A DNA stretch of 64,000 bases. Source: PCRC01 sp017848435 (GTDB lineage Bacteria; Pseudomonadota; Gammaproteobacteria; Burkholderiales; Burkholderiaceae_C). The notes under the pieces are model-generated. The model saw only the letters and a program-made list of their open reading frames with translations, was not told the DNA's origin and ran no database searches. A program made the position numbers and the translations under genes. The stretch is from the NCBI GenBank assembly GCA_965284315.1, contig OZ260072.1, positions 620,001 through 684,000 on the forward strand. The letters run 5' to 3'. Within the stretch, counting starts at the first letter, position 1. Each line of letters starts with the position of its first letter. This document shows positions 7,936 through 16,149 of this stretch, one piece after another.

Positions 7936-9150
7936 TCAAGGCCGCAGCGGCATCGATTGTTCCACCAGCCCGGCGTGCAGCGCAGCACCCAGGGTCAGGA
8001 TCTCGTCGTTGAAGTCGTAGCGGTTGTTGTGCAAAAAGCAGCTGCCCACGCCGTTCTCCTCGCCCTGGCCAATGCGCAGGTAGGCCCCCGGTTTGGCCTG
8101 CAGCATGAAGGAGAAATCTTCCGCCCCCATGCTGGGCACCATATCACGCACCACCCGGTCCACGCCCACAAGGGACTCTGCCACGCCGGCCGCAAAACCG
8201 GCTTCTGCCACGCTGTTGATGGTCGCCGGGTACAGCCGCTCGTAGTGCACCGTGGCGGTGGCACCAAAGCCCAGCGCCACCGCGCTGCACAGCTCGCTCA
8301 GGCGCCGCTCCACCAGCGCCTGCACCTCGGCGCTGAAGCTGCGCACCGTGCCCACCAGCGTGGCCTTGCCCGGCATCACGCTCATTGCGCCGAGGTCGCC
8401 CGCCTGCATCGCACACAGGCTGATGACGGCGCTGTCGATCGCCTTGACGTTGCGCGAGACAATGCTCTGGATGGCGGTGATGAGGTGTGCCGACACCACC
8501 ACCGGGTCCACCGTCATGTAGGCGTGCGCCCCGTGCCCGCCACGGCCGGTGACTTCGATCGTCACGCGGTCGGCGGCCGCCATCATCGGGCCCGGGTTCA
8601 CGCCCACCCAGCCCGGCTTCATCGCCGGCCAGTTGTGCATGCCGTAGACCGCGTCCACCGGGAAACGCTCGAACAGCCCGTCTTCGATCATCGCCTTGGC
8701 GCCCCCGTGGCCTTCTTCGCCGGGCTGGAAGATCAGCACCGCCGTGCCGTCAAAGTGGCGCGTGGCCGCCAGGTAGCGCGCCGCACCCACCAGCATGGTG
8801 CTGTGGCCGTCGTGGCCGCAGCCGTGCATCAGGCCTGGCTTGGTGGACTTCCAGGCGAAGTCGTTGAGCTCGCTCATCGGCAGCGCGTCCATGTCGGCGC
8901 GCAGGCCCACCATGTGCTGCCGCGTGTCTTGCCGGCCCCGGATCACCGCCACCAACCCGGTCTTGGCGATGTCGGTGTGCACCTCGTCCACCCCGCTCAG
9001 CTCCAGCGCCGCGCGGATGCGGCCCGCGGTGTACTTCTCCTCGAACCCCAGCTCCGGGTGGGCGTGCAGGTCGCGCCGGAAGGCGGTCAGCTCGGGGTGG
9101 AATTCGGCAATCTGCGCGAAGGCGCGGCCGCTGGCTTTCAAACGGGTCAT
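7936..9150 (-). CDS. M20-family amidohydrolase/peptidase (hippurate hydrolase-like)
   Basis: Zinc-dependent hydrolase of amide or peptide bonds, 404 aa, the usual M20D length. Metal-site motifs are visible: LRADMDALPM, HGCGHDGHSTMLVGAA, FQPGEEGHGGAKAMIEDG and, near the C-terminus, MGAEDFSFML. The ATG at 9150 overlaps the permease stop by 4 bp, so it is translationally coupled to the transporter. Placement between the DppB-like permease and the binding protein suggests the imported compound is hydrolysed on entry, for example an N-acyl amino acid or small peptide. This is an inference from context. Confidence 0.9.
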   Translation of the reverse strand: MTRLKASGRAFAQIAEFHPELTAFRRDLHAHPELGFEEKYTAGRIRAALELSGVDEVHTDIAKTGLVAVIRGRQDTRQHMVGLRADMDALPMSELNDFAWKSTKPGLMHGCGHDGHSTMLVGAARYLAATRHFDGTAVLIFQPGEEGHGGAKAMIEDGLFERFPVDAVYGMHNWPAMKPGWVGVNPGPMMAAADRVTIEVTGRGGHGAHAYMTVDPVVVSAHLITAIQSIVSRNVKAIDSAVISLCAMQAGDLGAMSVMPGKATLVGTVRSFSAEVQALVERRLSELCSAVALGFGATATVHYERLYPATINSVAEAGFAAGVAESLVGVDRVVRDMVPSMGAEDFSFMLQAKPGAYLRIGQGEENGVGSCFLHNNRYDFNDEILTLGAALHAGLVEQSMPLRP

Positions 9151-10130
9151 GACGACGTCCCCACTGCGCCCACGCGCAAGCGCGGGTCCACCACAAAGTA
9201 CAACAGGTCCACCACCAGGTTGATGGCTACAAAAATCAGCGCCACCAGGCACAGGTAGGCGGCCATCACCGGCACGTCGGCAAAGGTCACCGCCTGCACA
9301 AACAAGAGGCCCATGCCGGGCCACTGAAACACCGTTTCGGTGATGATGGCAAAGGCGATCAGCGAGCCAATCTGCAGCCCGGTGATGGTGATCACCGGCA
9401 CCAGGGTGTTTTTCAGCGCGTGGCCGAAGTGGATGCTGCGCTGGCTCAGGCCGCGCGCGCGGGCGAAACGGATGTAGTCGCTTTTGAGCACCTCCAGCAT
9501 CTCGGCGCGCACCAGCCGCATCACCAGCGTCAGTTGGAAGATGGCCAGCGTCACCGCCGGCAACGCGATGTGGTGCCAGCCGTCCCGTGTCAGCAAACCG
9601 GTCTGCCACCAGCCAAGGGCCACCGTTTCACCCCGCCCAAAACTCGGGAACCAGCCCAGCGTGACCGAGAACACCAGGATCAGCACAATGCCGATCAAGA
9701 AGGTTGGCAGCGACACGCCCAGCAACGACACCGCCATGAGCACCTGGCTGAACCAGCGGCCACGTTGGAGCGCCGCGACCACGCCCATCGGAATGCCCAG
9801 TGCCAGCGCCAAAGCGGCGGCCACCAGCGTCAGCTCCAGCGTGGCCGGAAAACGCTCCGCCAGCAGCCGCGACACCTTGGCGCCCTGCCGCAAACTCAGG
9901 CCAAACTCGCCCTGCACCGCGTTGGCCGCGAAATGGAAGAACTGGATGAAAAACGGCCGGTCCAGCCCGAGGTCGGCCCGCAAGGCAAGCCGCTGAGCCG
10001 GCGTCGCGTCCTGCCCCAGCAAAAACACCACCGGATCGCCCACATGCTGGAACAGCACAAAGGCCACCAGGGCCACCACCGCCATCACAGCCAATGCCTG
10101 GGCCAGGCGGCGAAGAATGAAGAACAGCAT
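9147..10130 (-). CDS. Peptide-type ABC transporter permease (DppB/OppB-like)
   Basis: Inner-membrane permease, 327 aa, and the first gene of the six-gene minus-strand transporter operon (10130 to 3427). It has the DppB pattern: an N-terminal helix LRRLAQALAVMAVVALVAFVLF, periplasmic region with LRADLGLDRPFFIQFF, and a cytoplasmic loop SDYIRFARARGLSQRSIHFG. I start at MLFFILRRLAQAL (ATG 10130), where the membrane segment begins; an in-frame start at 10199 would add 23 non-conserved residues. Confidence 0.9.
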   Translation of the reverse strand: MLFFILRRLAQALAVMAVVALVAFVLFQHVGDPVVFLLGQDATPAQRLALRADLGLDRPFFIQFFHFAANAVQGEFGLSLRQGAKVSRLLAERFPATLELTLVAAALALALGIPMGVVAALQRGRWFSQVLMAVSLLGVSLPTFLIGIVLILVFSVTLGWFPSFGRGETVALGWWQTGLLTRDGWHHIALPAVTLAIFQLTLVMRLVRAEMLEVLKSDYIRFARARGLSQRSIHFGHALKNTLVPVITITGLQIGSLIAFAIITETVFQWPGMGLLFVQAVTFADVPVMAAYLCLVALIFVAINLVVDLLYFVVDPRLRVGAVGTSS

Positions 10131-10245
10131 GGGCTGGGTGGGGGTGTCTGCACCCTGCGCGAGGGCATGCGCAGTGGCTGGACCATCATAGGCCATCACA
10201 CCGGCAGCGACAATCTGCCCCGCGCGCTGGCGGGGCCATGCGGGG

Positions 10246-10959
10246 TCAGCGCTGGTTCAGCTTCACCGGCCCATACCAGGCCACCGTCTGCGACTGGGTG
10301 TTGTCGGCATCGGTCATCAAAGCCACGCTGAGCAAGGCGCCTGGCGCTTCACCAAAGGCGCGCTCGTAGTCGGCACGCACGTCGCGGGTGTAGTCCAGCC
10401 ACTGGTTCAGCTGGCCGTCGCCCGACTCCACCACGATCTTGCGGATGCGGTCGGTGCGGGGGTTCAAGATCACGCTCTCAGTGGGCCGCGTGTTGCTCCA
10501 GACGTACATCAGAGTGGCATAAGGCAACTCTTCACCCGTCAGCGCGCGCGCCAGGTCCGACAGCGCCTGGCTTTTGCTGGAGAGCTTGCTGCGGTCGCCA
10601 TCAAACGCCAGAACAATGCGCACCGGCGAGTCGTCGGTCTCCCGCACCGCCATGTCGGCATTGGCAATCAGCCCTGGCACCTTCCAGGAAAAGTGCAGCA
10701 GCCCCATGTCGTTCGGCGCCACCCGCAGTTGCTGGCGCCACAGGCTGGCAGAGCCGTCGGCCCGGGCATGAACCACCTCGCGCGCGTCCATGCGCTGCAC
10801 CTTGTAATGGGTACTGCGTTTGCCCGGCAAGGTGAAATGCTGCCAGGCAGGCGGTGTGTCTAGTGTGGCCACCACGCCGGTGGCGGCGGGCGGCACCGCA
10901 GAACAGGCCGCCAAACCTGCGGCCAGCAGCGCACCAGCGATCAACCCCATGTGTTTCAT
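10246..10959 (-). CDS. DUF3047-domain lipoprotein
   Basis: Predicted lipoprotein of 237 aa. The N-terminus MKHMGLIAGALLAAGLAAC ends in a lipobox (LAAC), so processing at Cys19 is expected. The mature part looks like the DUF3047 family: WQHFTLPGKRSTHYKVQ, then LLHFSWKVPGLIANADM, RIVLAFDGDRSKL, and TLMYVWSNTRPTESVILNPR. No biochemical function is established for this family. It stands alone between the ABC operon and the porins. Confidence 0.8.
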   Translation of the reverse strand: MKHMGLIAGALLAAGLAACSAVPPAATGVVATLDTPPAWQHFTLPGKRSTHYKVQRMDAREVVHARADGSASLWRQQLRVAPNDMGLLHFSWKVPGLIANADMAVRETDDSPVRIVLAFDGDRSKLSSKSQALSDLARALTGEELPYATLMYVWSNTRPTESVILNPRTDRIRKIVVESGDGQLNQWLDYTRDVRADYERAFGEAPGALLSVALMTDADNTQSQTVAWYGPVKLNQR

Positions 10960-11009
10960 GGAACAGGACTGTAAAGGATGGACATGACTCGGAAAGCCTC
11001 AGAAACATG

Positions 11010-11042
11010 AAAAAAGCCGCCAGACTTGCGTTTGGCGGCTTT
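11010..11042 (-). terminator. Rho-independent terminator of porin gene 1
   Basis: Arms AAGCCGCCA (11014-11022) and TGGCGGCTT (11033-11041) form a 9-bp stem. On the minus strand it is followed by a run of six T. It lies 55 nt past the porin stop. Confidence 0.85.
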
Positions 11043-11096
11043 GTTTGTGGTTGTCACGCTGTGGCAACAACCTGGCTGGCAGAAGCCAGCGCCCGA

Positions 11097-12353
11097 TCAG
11101 AAGGCGTGACGCAGGCCAATGTCGTAACCGCGCGACTTGCCGTTGGCCACCACGGCACCTGCACCAGCGGCAACGCCACCGTTGGGGCCGGCAAAGCCGG
11201 AAGCAAACTGAGCGCTGGCGTAAGCGCCGTTGGCGATCGAGACAGAGCCAACACCGGTGCGGCCACCGTTGTCGTTGTCGATCAGGCCGAAGCTGGTGTA
11301 GAAGGCGGTACGCTTGGAGAAGCGGTACTCATAGCCCAGACCAAGCTTCTTGCTTTCCCAATCGTTCTGGCCGCTGTTCTCGGACTGTGCGTAGCTGGCT
11401 TTCAGCAGGTGCGCGCCCAGGGGCACGGTCACACCGATCATGGCAGACTTGCCAGTCAGGCTACCCACGCGGTTGGCGTAGTTGTCCACTTCAACGCGGG
11501 CCAGTTGGCCCCACAGCTTGGCGACGCCGAAGTCATAGGTACCTGCCAGGTTCAGCGTTTCGCGGTCGTTGATCGAACCACCGGCTGCAGCACCGGTGAA
11601 TACCGCATTAGGGGCAGCGGCACCAGGAGCAATGACCGAAGCCTTCACTTTGGAATAGCCCAGAGCAACGTTCACAGGGCCTGCGGCATAGCCGATGCGT
11701 GCACCGTAGGACTCACCGTCGTTTTTGCCCAAAGCACCCAGACCGCCAACCGCATTCGATGCCTGCTCGCCAGGTGCGTAAGCCAACTGGCCGTAGAGGC
11801 CGCCCAGACCCGAAGGCAGGAAGTAGTTGATGCCGTTGGAGAAACGCACATGCGCGCCCGTGGTCACAAAGCCATCGAACATCTGTACCGATGGCAGGCT
11901 GGCGGCCGCGCCGACAGCGCCGAACGGGTCAAACACCACGTAGTTGTAGTAACCAGGGTGGATGTCGCGACCCAGGCGAATCTCGCCCAAATTGCTTTCC
12001 AGGGCCACATAGGCCAAACGCGCGAACACCAGCGCGCCGTTGGGCGTACCGCCGCCTTGCACGTTGCCGGTGTTGGTGGTGATCTGGCCAGCGCCGTCGT
12101 CGGCGTTGTAACCCATTTCAAGGTTGAACTTGCCTTTCAGGCCGCCACCCAAGTCTTCCACGCCGCGGAAACCCAGACGGTTGGTGATGGTGTTGGAAGA
12201 AGACAGGCCTGACTGGCGCACCTTGCCGGTGGGCGCGTCGTTGGAATAGTTGGAATAGCCCGTGTCCACAATACCGTACACCGTGACGGATGACTGTGCA
12301 AAAGCGGCACCAGCGATGCTGGCCACTGCCAAGGCGACGAGAGATTTCTTCAT
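11097..12353 (-). CDS. Gram-negative porin (Omp32-like), first of three
   Basis: Outer-membrane trimeric general porin, 418 aa with signal peptide (MKKSLVALAVASIAGAAFAQ). The mature start SSVTVYGIVDTGYSNYSN and the typical RLGFRGVEDLGGGLKGKFNLE segment identify a beta-barrel porin of the betaproteobacterial type. The C-terminus ends YDIGLRHAF, the BAM-recognised aromatic terminus. Start ATG at 12353 has GGAG upstream; an extension to 12578 would precede the signal peptide and is rejected. It is the most divergent of the three tandem copies. Confidence 0.93.
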   Translation of the reverse strand: MKKSLVALAVASIAGAAFAQSSVTVYGIVDTGYSNYSNDAPTGKVRQSGLSSSNTITNRLGFRGVEDLGGGLKGKFNLEMGYNADDGAGQITTNTGNVQGGGTPNGALVFARLAYVALESNLGEIRLGRDIHPGYYNYVVFDPFGAVGAAASLPSVQMFDGFVTTGAHVRFSNGINYFLPSGLGGLYGQLAYAPGEQASNAVGGLGALGKNDGESYGARIGYAAGPVNVALGYSKVKASVIAPGAAAPNAVFTGAAAGGSINDRETLNLAGTYDFGVAKLWGQLARVEVDNYANRVGSLTGKSAMIGVTVPLGAHLLKASYAQSENSGQNDWESKKLGLGYEYRFSKRTAFYTSFGLIDNDNGGRTGVGSVSIANGAYASAQFASGFAGPNGGVAAGAGAVVANGKSRGYDIGLRHAF

Positions 12354-12591
12354 TGAGGTTTCTCCATGGTTAATTTTGCGTGCCATATGCAGCAAGCTGA
12401 CAACAGGTTTTGACACCGCTGTCATGCTCACCACCGAATGGTGCAACCTCCTTGAGGGGGTGCATTGATTCCACCAAAAAGGGCTCACCCTCACAGCGTG
12501 GCAAACCCTAGAACCACCAGATAATTTTGATTTTCGTTGCGCCTCAACAACGCAATGTGCACAAGAAATACCGGCCAATGCGTGCCGCCAT
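12354..12591 (-). other. Promoter/leader region of porin gene 1
   Basis: Non-coding and AT-richer than the flanks. It should hold the promoter of porin 1, but I cannot assign -35 and -10 boxes with confidence. The rest of the 311-bp gap is the terminator of porin 2. Confidence 0.5.
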
Positions 12592-12624
12592 AAAAAAAAG
12601 CCACCGGGCTGACGCCCAGTGGCT
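12592..12624 (-). terminator. Rho-independent terminator of porin gene 2
   Basis: GCCACCGGGC (12600-12609) pairs with GCCCAGTGGC (12614-12623), with one C-A mismatch and a 4-nt loop. It is followed on the minus strand by a run of at least eight T. It lies 41 nt past the stop. Confidence 0.85.
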
Positions 12625-12664
12625 TTTGATTCAAATCAAATGCTGGCGCAAGGCCAGCACCCAA

Positions 12665-13774
12665 TCAGAACGAGTGGCGAACGCCCACTTCGTAACCGTT
12701 CGACGAACGGTCAGCTGCGTTCAGGCCAGCGGGGATTGCCAGGCTGTTCAGGCCAGCGGTCGAACCCGTGGTGAGCGAAGCGCCGTCAGAGTTCTTGATG
12801 CGTGCGTACGTGGCGTAAGCCTTGGTGCGCTTGGACAGGTTGTAGTCGTAACCAATGGCGAACTTCTTGGACTTGGGGTCCAGAGCTGCAGTGGACTCGT
12901 CCTTGACTTGGCTGTAGGTGGCCTTCAGGAGACCAGAGCCCAGGGGAGCCGTGGCACCAACCAGGAAGCCCTTGACTTCGCGGTCAGCAACGCTTTCAAC
13001 TTTTTGCAGCGAGTACTGGGCCAAGACCTTGGCAACGCCGAGGTTGTAAGAAGCGCCGAAAGTGATGTGCTTGGCATCGTTGCTCAGGCCACCGGCACTG
13101 CGCTCAACCTTGTTGTAAGCGGCAGCCAGATCGACAGGACCTGCTGCGTAGCCCAGACGAACGCCGATGTCGCGGCCGTCTTTCTTGGCAACGCCGGTAT
13201 TCGAAGCTTGCTCGCTAGGTGCGAACGACAGTTGACCGTACAGGCCGCCCAGGGTGCTTGGCAGGATGTAGCTGATCTGGTTCGAAGCGCGCAGGCGGGT
13301 GTCGCCCACGGCGTTCACTTGGTAGTACACGCCGGTACCGACGCCGTTGTTGCCGAACGGATCAAACGCGGTTTCGTTCAGGTACGCAGGCGTGAAATCA
13401 CGGCCCAGACGCACTTCACCAACGTTGGTGATCAGGCTGACGGTCGAACGACGGTTGAACGTCAGTGCGCCGGTTGGGGTCGCTGCACCAGCGATGTTGG
13501 TGGTGTTGGTGGTGCCACCAGCGCCGCTGTCGTTGTTCAGACCGGCTTCGAGCCAGAAACCAGCCTTCAGGCCACCGCCCAGGTCTTCCGTACCACGGAA
13601 GCCGATGCGGCTAGCAGCACCGCCACCACCGGTGGACAGGCCTTGCACGTGGCCGTTGGAGCCGGTCACGCGGGCGAAACCGGCATCAACGATACCGAAC
13701 AACTCAACCGAGGATTGTGCCGATGCGAAACCGGCGGTGGCCAGTGCGGCCAATGCGATCAGGGATTTTTTCAT
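12665..13774 (-). CDS. Gram-negative porin (Omp32-like), second of three
   Basis: Outer-membrane porin, 369 aa. The signal peptide MKKSLIALAALATAGFASA is identical to that of the third porin. The mature part begins QSSVELFGIVDAGFARV and carries SRIGFRGTEDLGGGLKAGFW and the terminal GYEVGVRHSF. ATG at 13774 is preceded by GGAG; the in-frame extension to 13828 precedes the signal peptide. Likely separately transcribed, since a terminator lies on each side. Confidence 0.93.
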   Translation of the reverse strand: MKKSLIALAALATAGFASAQSSVELFGIVDAGFARVTGSNGHVQGLSTGGGGAASRIGFRGTEDLGGGLKAGFWLEAGLNNDSGAGGTTNTTNIAGAATPTGALTFNRRSTVSLITNVGEVRLGRDFTPAYLNETAFDPFGNNGVGTGVYYQVNAVGDTRLRASNQISYILPSTLGGLYGQLSFAPSEQASNTGVAKKDGRDIGVRLGYAAGPVDLAAAYNKVERSAGGLSNDAKHITFGASYNLGVAKVLAQYSLQKVESVADREVKGFLVGATAPLGSGLLKATYSQVKDESTAALDPKSKKFAIGYDYNLSKRTKAYATYARIKNSDGASLTTGSTAGLNSLAIPAGLNAADRSSNGYEVGVRHSF

Positions 13775-14011
13775 TGAGAGTTTCTCCAAGAATGTAAACA
13801 AATACCGGACAGAAATTCTTCTTGTCATGGACCACCCGCCGTGGTGCCTGATCTCTTAAGCTATCCGGGATAACCCCCGTTAGGAAGCTGTGAGTATTTC
13901 AACAGAAATTCCGGGTTATCCATGGTTCAGTTGGCGAAATCGGCGCCAGTTGTCGCGTACAACCAACGGTTTCTGAAGTTGCCACGGCCAGGAGAACCCC
14001 TGTGGCCACGC
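13775..14011 (-). promoter_or_regulatory. Upstream region of porin gene 2 with a possible operator
   Basis: No gene in this stretch. A 9-bp inverted repeat, GGATAACCC (13868-13876) and GGGTTATCC (13913-13921), lies about 95-145 bp upstream of the porin start. It could be an operator, but nothing identifies a regulator. Confidence 0.4.
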
Positions 14012-14043
14012 AAAAAGCCGCCAAGGCTTGGCGCCTGGCGGTC
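14012..14043 (-). terminator. Rho-independent terminator of porin gene 3
   Basis: A stem of AAAGCCGCCAAGGC against GCGCCTGGCGGTCTT with a short TTG loop is followed by five T on the minus strand. It starts about 45 nt past the porin stop. Confidence 0.8.
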
Positions 14044-14088
14044 TTGTGGAAAGGCAAACCGGCTGAATGCCAGCTTGCCAGCGGGGCC

Positions 14089-15186
14089 TTAGAACGCGTG
14101 GGTCACACCGATGTCCAGGCCATTGGTCCGGCCGTTGGCGGCTGCGGCGCCTGGGCTGCCGCCCACCTGGTACAGGGTGCTGCCGTTCTTGTTGTCGGAC
14201 ACGGCGTAGGTCGTGTACAGCTGGGTGCGCTTGGACAGGTTGTAGATGTAACCGATGGCGAAGATGTTGCCGTCGTTGTTGCCGCCTTGCTTCTGGTCAG
14301 CGCGGGTGTAGGCAGCGCGGATCAGGCCAGGGCCCACGGGCGCGGTCAACGAAGCGATGATCACGTCGGTCTTGTTGACGCCCTTGATCTTGTTGCTGTG
14401 GAAAGCCAGCGCTGGCTTGACGATGCCAAAGTCGTACGAAGCACCGACGGTGAACTCCTGGTAGTCGCCGGTGTTGTAGTCGATCTGTGTGCCGCCAACC
14501 TTGGCATTGAAAGCACCCAGCGTGTAGTTCAGACGGGCGGTGATCAGGCGGCCATTGTCTTTGGTCACGCCAGCGTTCGAGGCGTTTTCGTTCAGGGCAT
14601 AGCCGAAGTCGGCGGTGAAACCAGCAATGTTGGGCGAGAAGTAGCCGATCAGGTTCGATGCACGCACCGAGCTGATGGAGGTGCTGACAGCGGCCACGTT
14701 CGCGTACACGACCTGGCGCTGGCTGCCGACGCCATTGGCCTCGAACGGGTCAAACGATTCCTGGGTCAGCAGGCCCACCACCGAGTCGCGACCAATGCGG
14801 ATTTCACCGAAACCACCCGACAGGCCCACGGTGGCACGGCGGTTGAACGTCAGGCCTTGGCCAGCGCCACCGACTGCAGCGGGGGTGGCCTGGTTGTTGG
14901 TGGCAATGCGGGTGCTGCCGCCGGCGCCGTCGTCGCTGCTGATGCCGGCTTCCAGCCAGAAGTTGGCCTTCAGGCCGTTGCCGAGGTCTTCCACGCCACG
15001 GAAACCGAGGCGGCTGGTCTTGCTGGCGCCAGCGGCCAGGCGGTTGGTCGTCACGTCGCTGCCCACAGCGTCGCGCGACACGCGCTGGAAGGCGGTGTCC
15101 ACCACACCGAACACGGTGACGCTGGACTGTGCCGATGCGAAACCGGCGGTGGCCAATGCGGCCAAGGCGATCAGGGATTTTTTCAT
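14089..15186 (-). CDS. Gram-negative porin (Omp32-like), third of three
   Basis: Outer-membrane porin, 365 aa. Signal peptide MKKSLIALAALATAGFASA; mature part QSSVTVFGVVDTAFQRVSRD, with SRLGFRGVEDLGNGLKANFW and C-terminal LDIGVTHAF. Start ATG at 15186; the in-frame extension toward 15408 overlaps the divergent coq7 leader and precedes the signal peptide. The first 65 bp of coding sequence are nearly identical to those of porin 2, pointing to recent duplication or gene conversion. Pore-lining differences likely separate the substrate ranges of the three copies. Confidence 0.93.
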   Translation of the reverse strand: MKKSLIALAALATAGFASAQSSVTVFGVVDTAFQRVSRDAVGSDVTTNRLAAGASKTSRLGFRGVEDLGNGLKANFWLEAGISSDDGAGGSTRIATNNQATPAAVGGAGQGLTFNRRATVGLSGGFGEIRIGRDSVVGLLTQESFDPFEANGVGSQRQVVYANVAAVSTSISSVRASNLIGYFSPNIAGFTADFGYALNENASNAGVTKDNGRLITARLNYTLGAFNAKVGGTQIDYNTGDYQEFTVGASYDFGIVKPALAFHSNKIKGVNKTDVIIASLTAPVGPGLIRAAYTRADQKQGGNNDGNIFAIGYIYNLSKRTQLYTTYAVSDNKNGSTLYQVGGSPGAAAANGRTNGLDIGVTHAF

Positions 15187-15462
15187 TTGGTTTGCTCCGA
15201 GAGTAAAAACAGTCTTTGGACGCGGCGCTGGTCTCCCGGCACCGTGGTCATACATAAAACCCCGGTCAGGAGGTGGATGAATTGCACCAAAAAGCCATGA
15301 CAAGTCACTACATGCACGCCAGGGCGGCCACAATGTGTCGTGAGACGCCAACGCTTTGAGACAACGCCTCACCCAGATGAAAAAGTCACGGCTCAACCGT
15401 TGTTTCAATGCACCGATTCACTGGCTTGTCATACTCCCGATGAACGCTTTCCAGGACCTGTG

Positions 15463-16092
15463 ATGGACACCTACCTGAACGCCGCCGACGTGGCCTTGCG
15501 CACCCTGTTTGCCACACCGCGGGCACGCCGCGCCTGCCCCACCGTGGCAGAGCCCACGGCCGAGACCAGCCAGCCACTCAGCCCGGCGGACAAAGCCCTG
15601 TCGGGCGCGCTGATGCGGGTCAACCACGTGGGCGAGGTCTGTGCCCAGGCGCTCTACAGCGCCCAGGCCCTGGCCACCCGTGACGCCAGCCTGCGGGCGC
15701 AGTACACCGAAGCCGCGCTGGAAGAAACCGACCACCTCGCCTGGACGCGCCAGCGGCTGGACGAACTGGGCGCCCGACCCAGCCTGCTCAACCCGCTTTG
15801 GTACGCCGGTGCGTTTGGCCTTGGCCTGCTGGCCGGGCGGCTGGGTGACCGCATCAGCCTGGGCTTTCTGGTGGAAACCGAACAGCAGGTGGAAGCGCAC
15901 CTGGACAACCACATGACGCGCCTGCCGGTGGACGACCACGCGTCACGCGCCATCGTGGCGCAGATGAAAGACGACGAAGCGCGCCACGCACAGGAAGCCC
16001 AGCACGCCGGGGCCGCCACGCTGCCGGCCCCGGTTCAGGGCCTGATGCGCGCCGCCGCCAAACTCATGACCACGGTGGCGCACCGGGTCTGA
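15463..16092 (+). CDS. coq7: 2-polyprenyl-3-methyl-6-methoxy-1,4-benzoquinone monooxygenase (demethoxyubiquinone hydroxylase)
   Basis: Di-iron hydroxylase of late ubiquinone biosynthesis, 209 aa. Ferritin-like metal motifs are visible: MRVNHVGEVCAQALY, ALEETDHLAWTRQRL, FLVETEQQVEAHLDNH and MKDDEARHAQEAQ. I start at MDTYLNAADVALRTLF (ATG 15463); a longer reading from 15340 adds non-conserved residues that overlap the upstream regulatory region. Monocistronic and divergent from the porins. The product is consistent with an aerobic or facultative ubiquinone-using bacterium. Confidence 0.93.
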   Translation: MDTYLNAADVALRTLFATPRARRACPTVAEPTAETSQPLSPADKALSGALMRVNHVGEVCAQALYSAQALATRDASLRAQYTEAALEETDHLAWTRQRLDELGARPSLLNPLWYAGAFGLGLLAGRLGDRISLGFLVETEQQVEAHLDNHMTRLPVDDHASRAIVAQMKDDEARHAQEAQHAGAATLPAPVQGLMRAAAKLMTTVAHRV

Positions 16093-16149
16093 CGGCGCAC
16101 AATAATCACGCAATTCCGCCACCTTGGCCACCCCACACTGGAGCCCACC

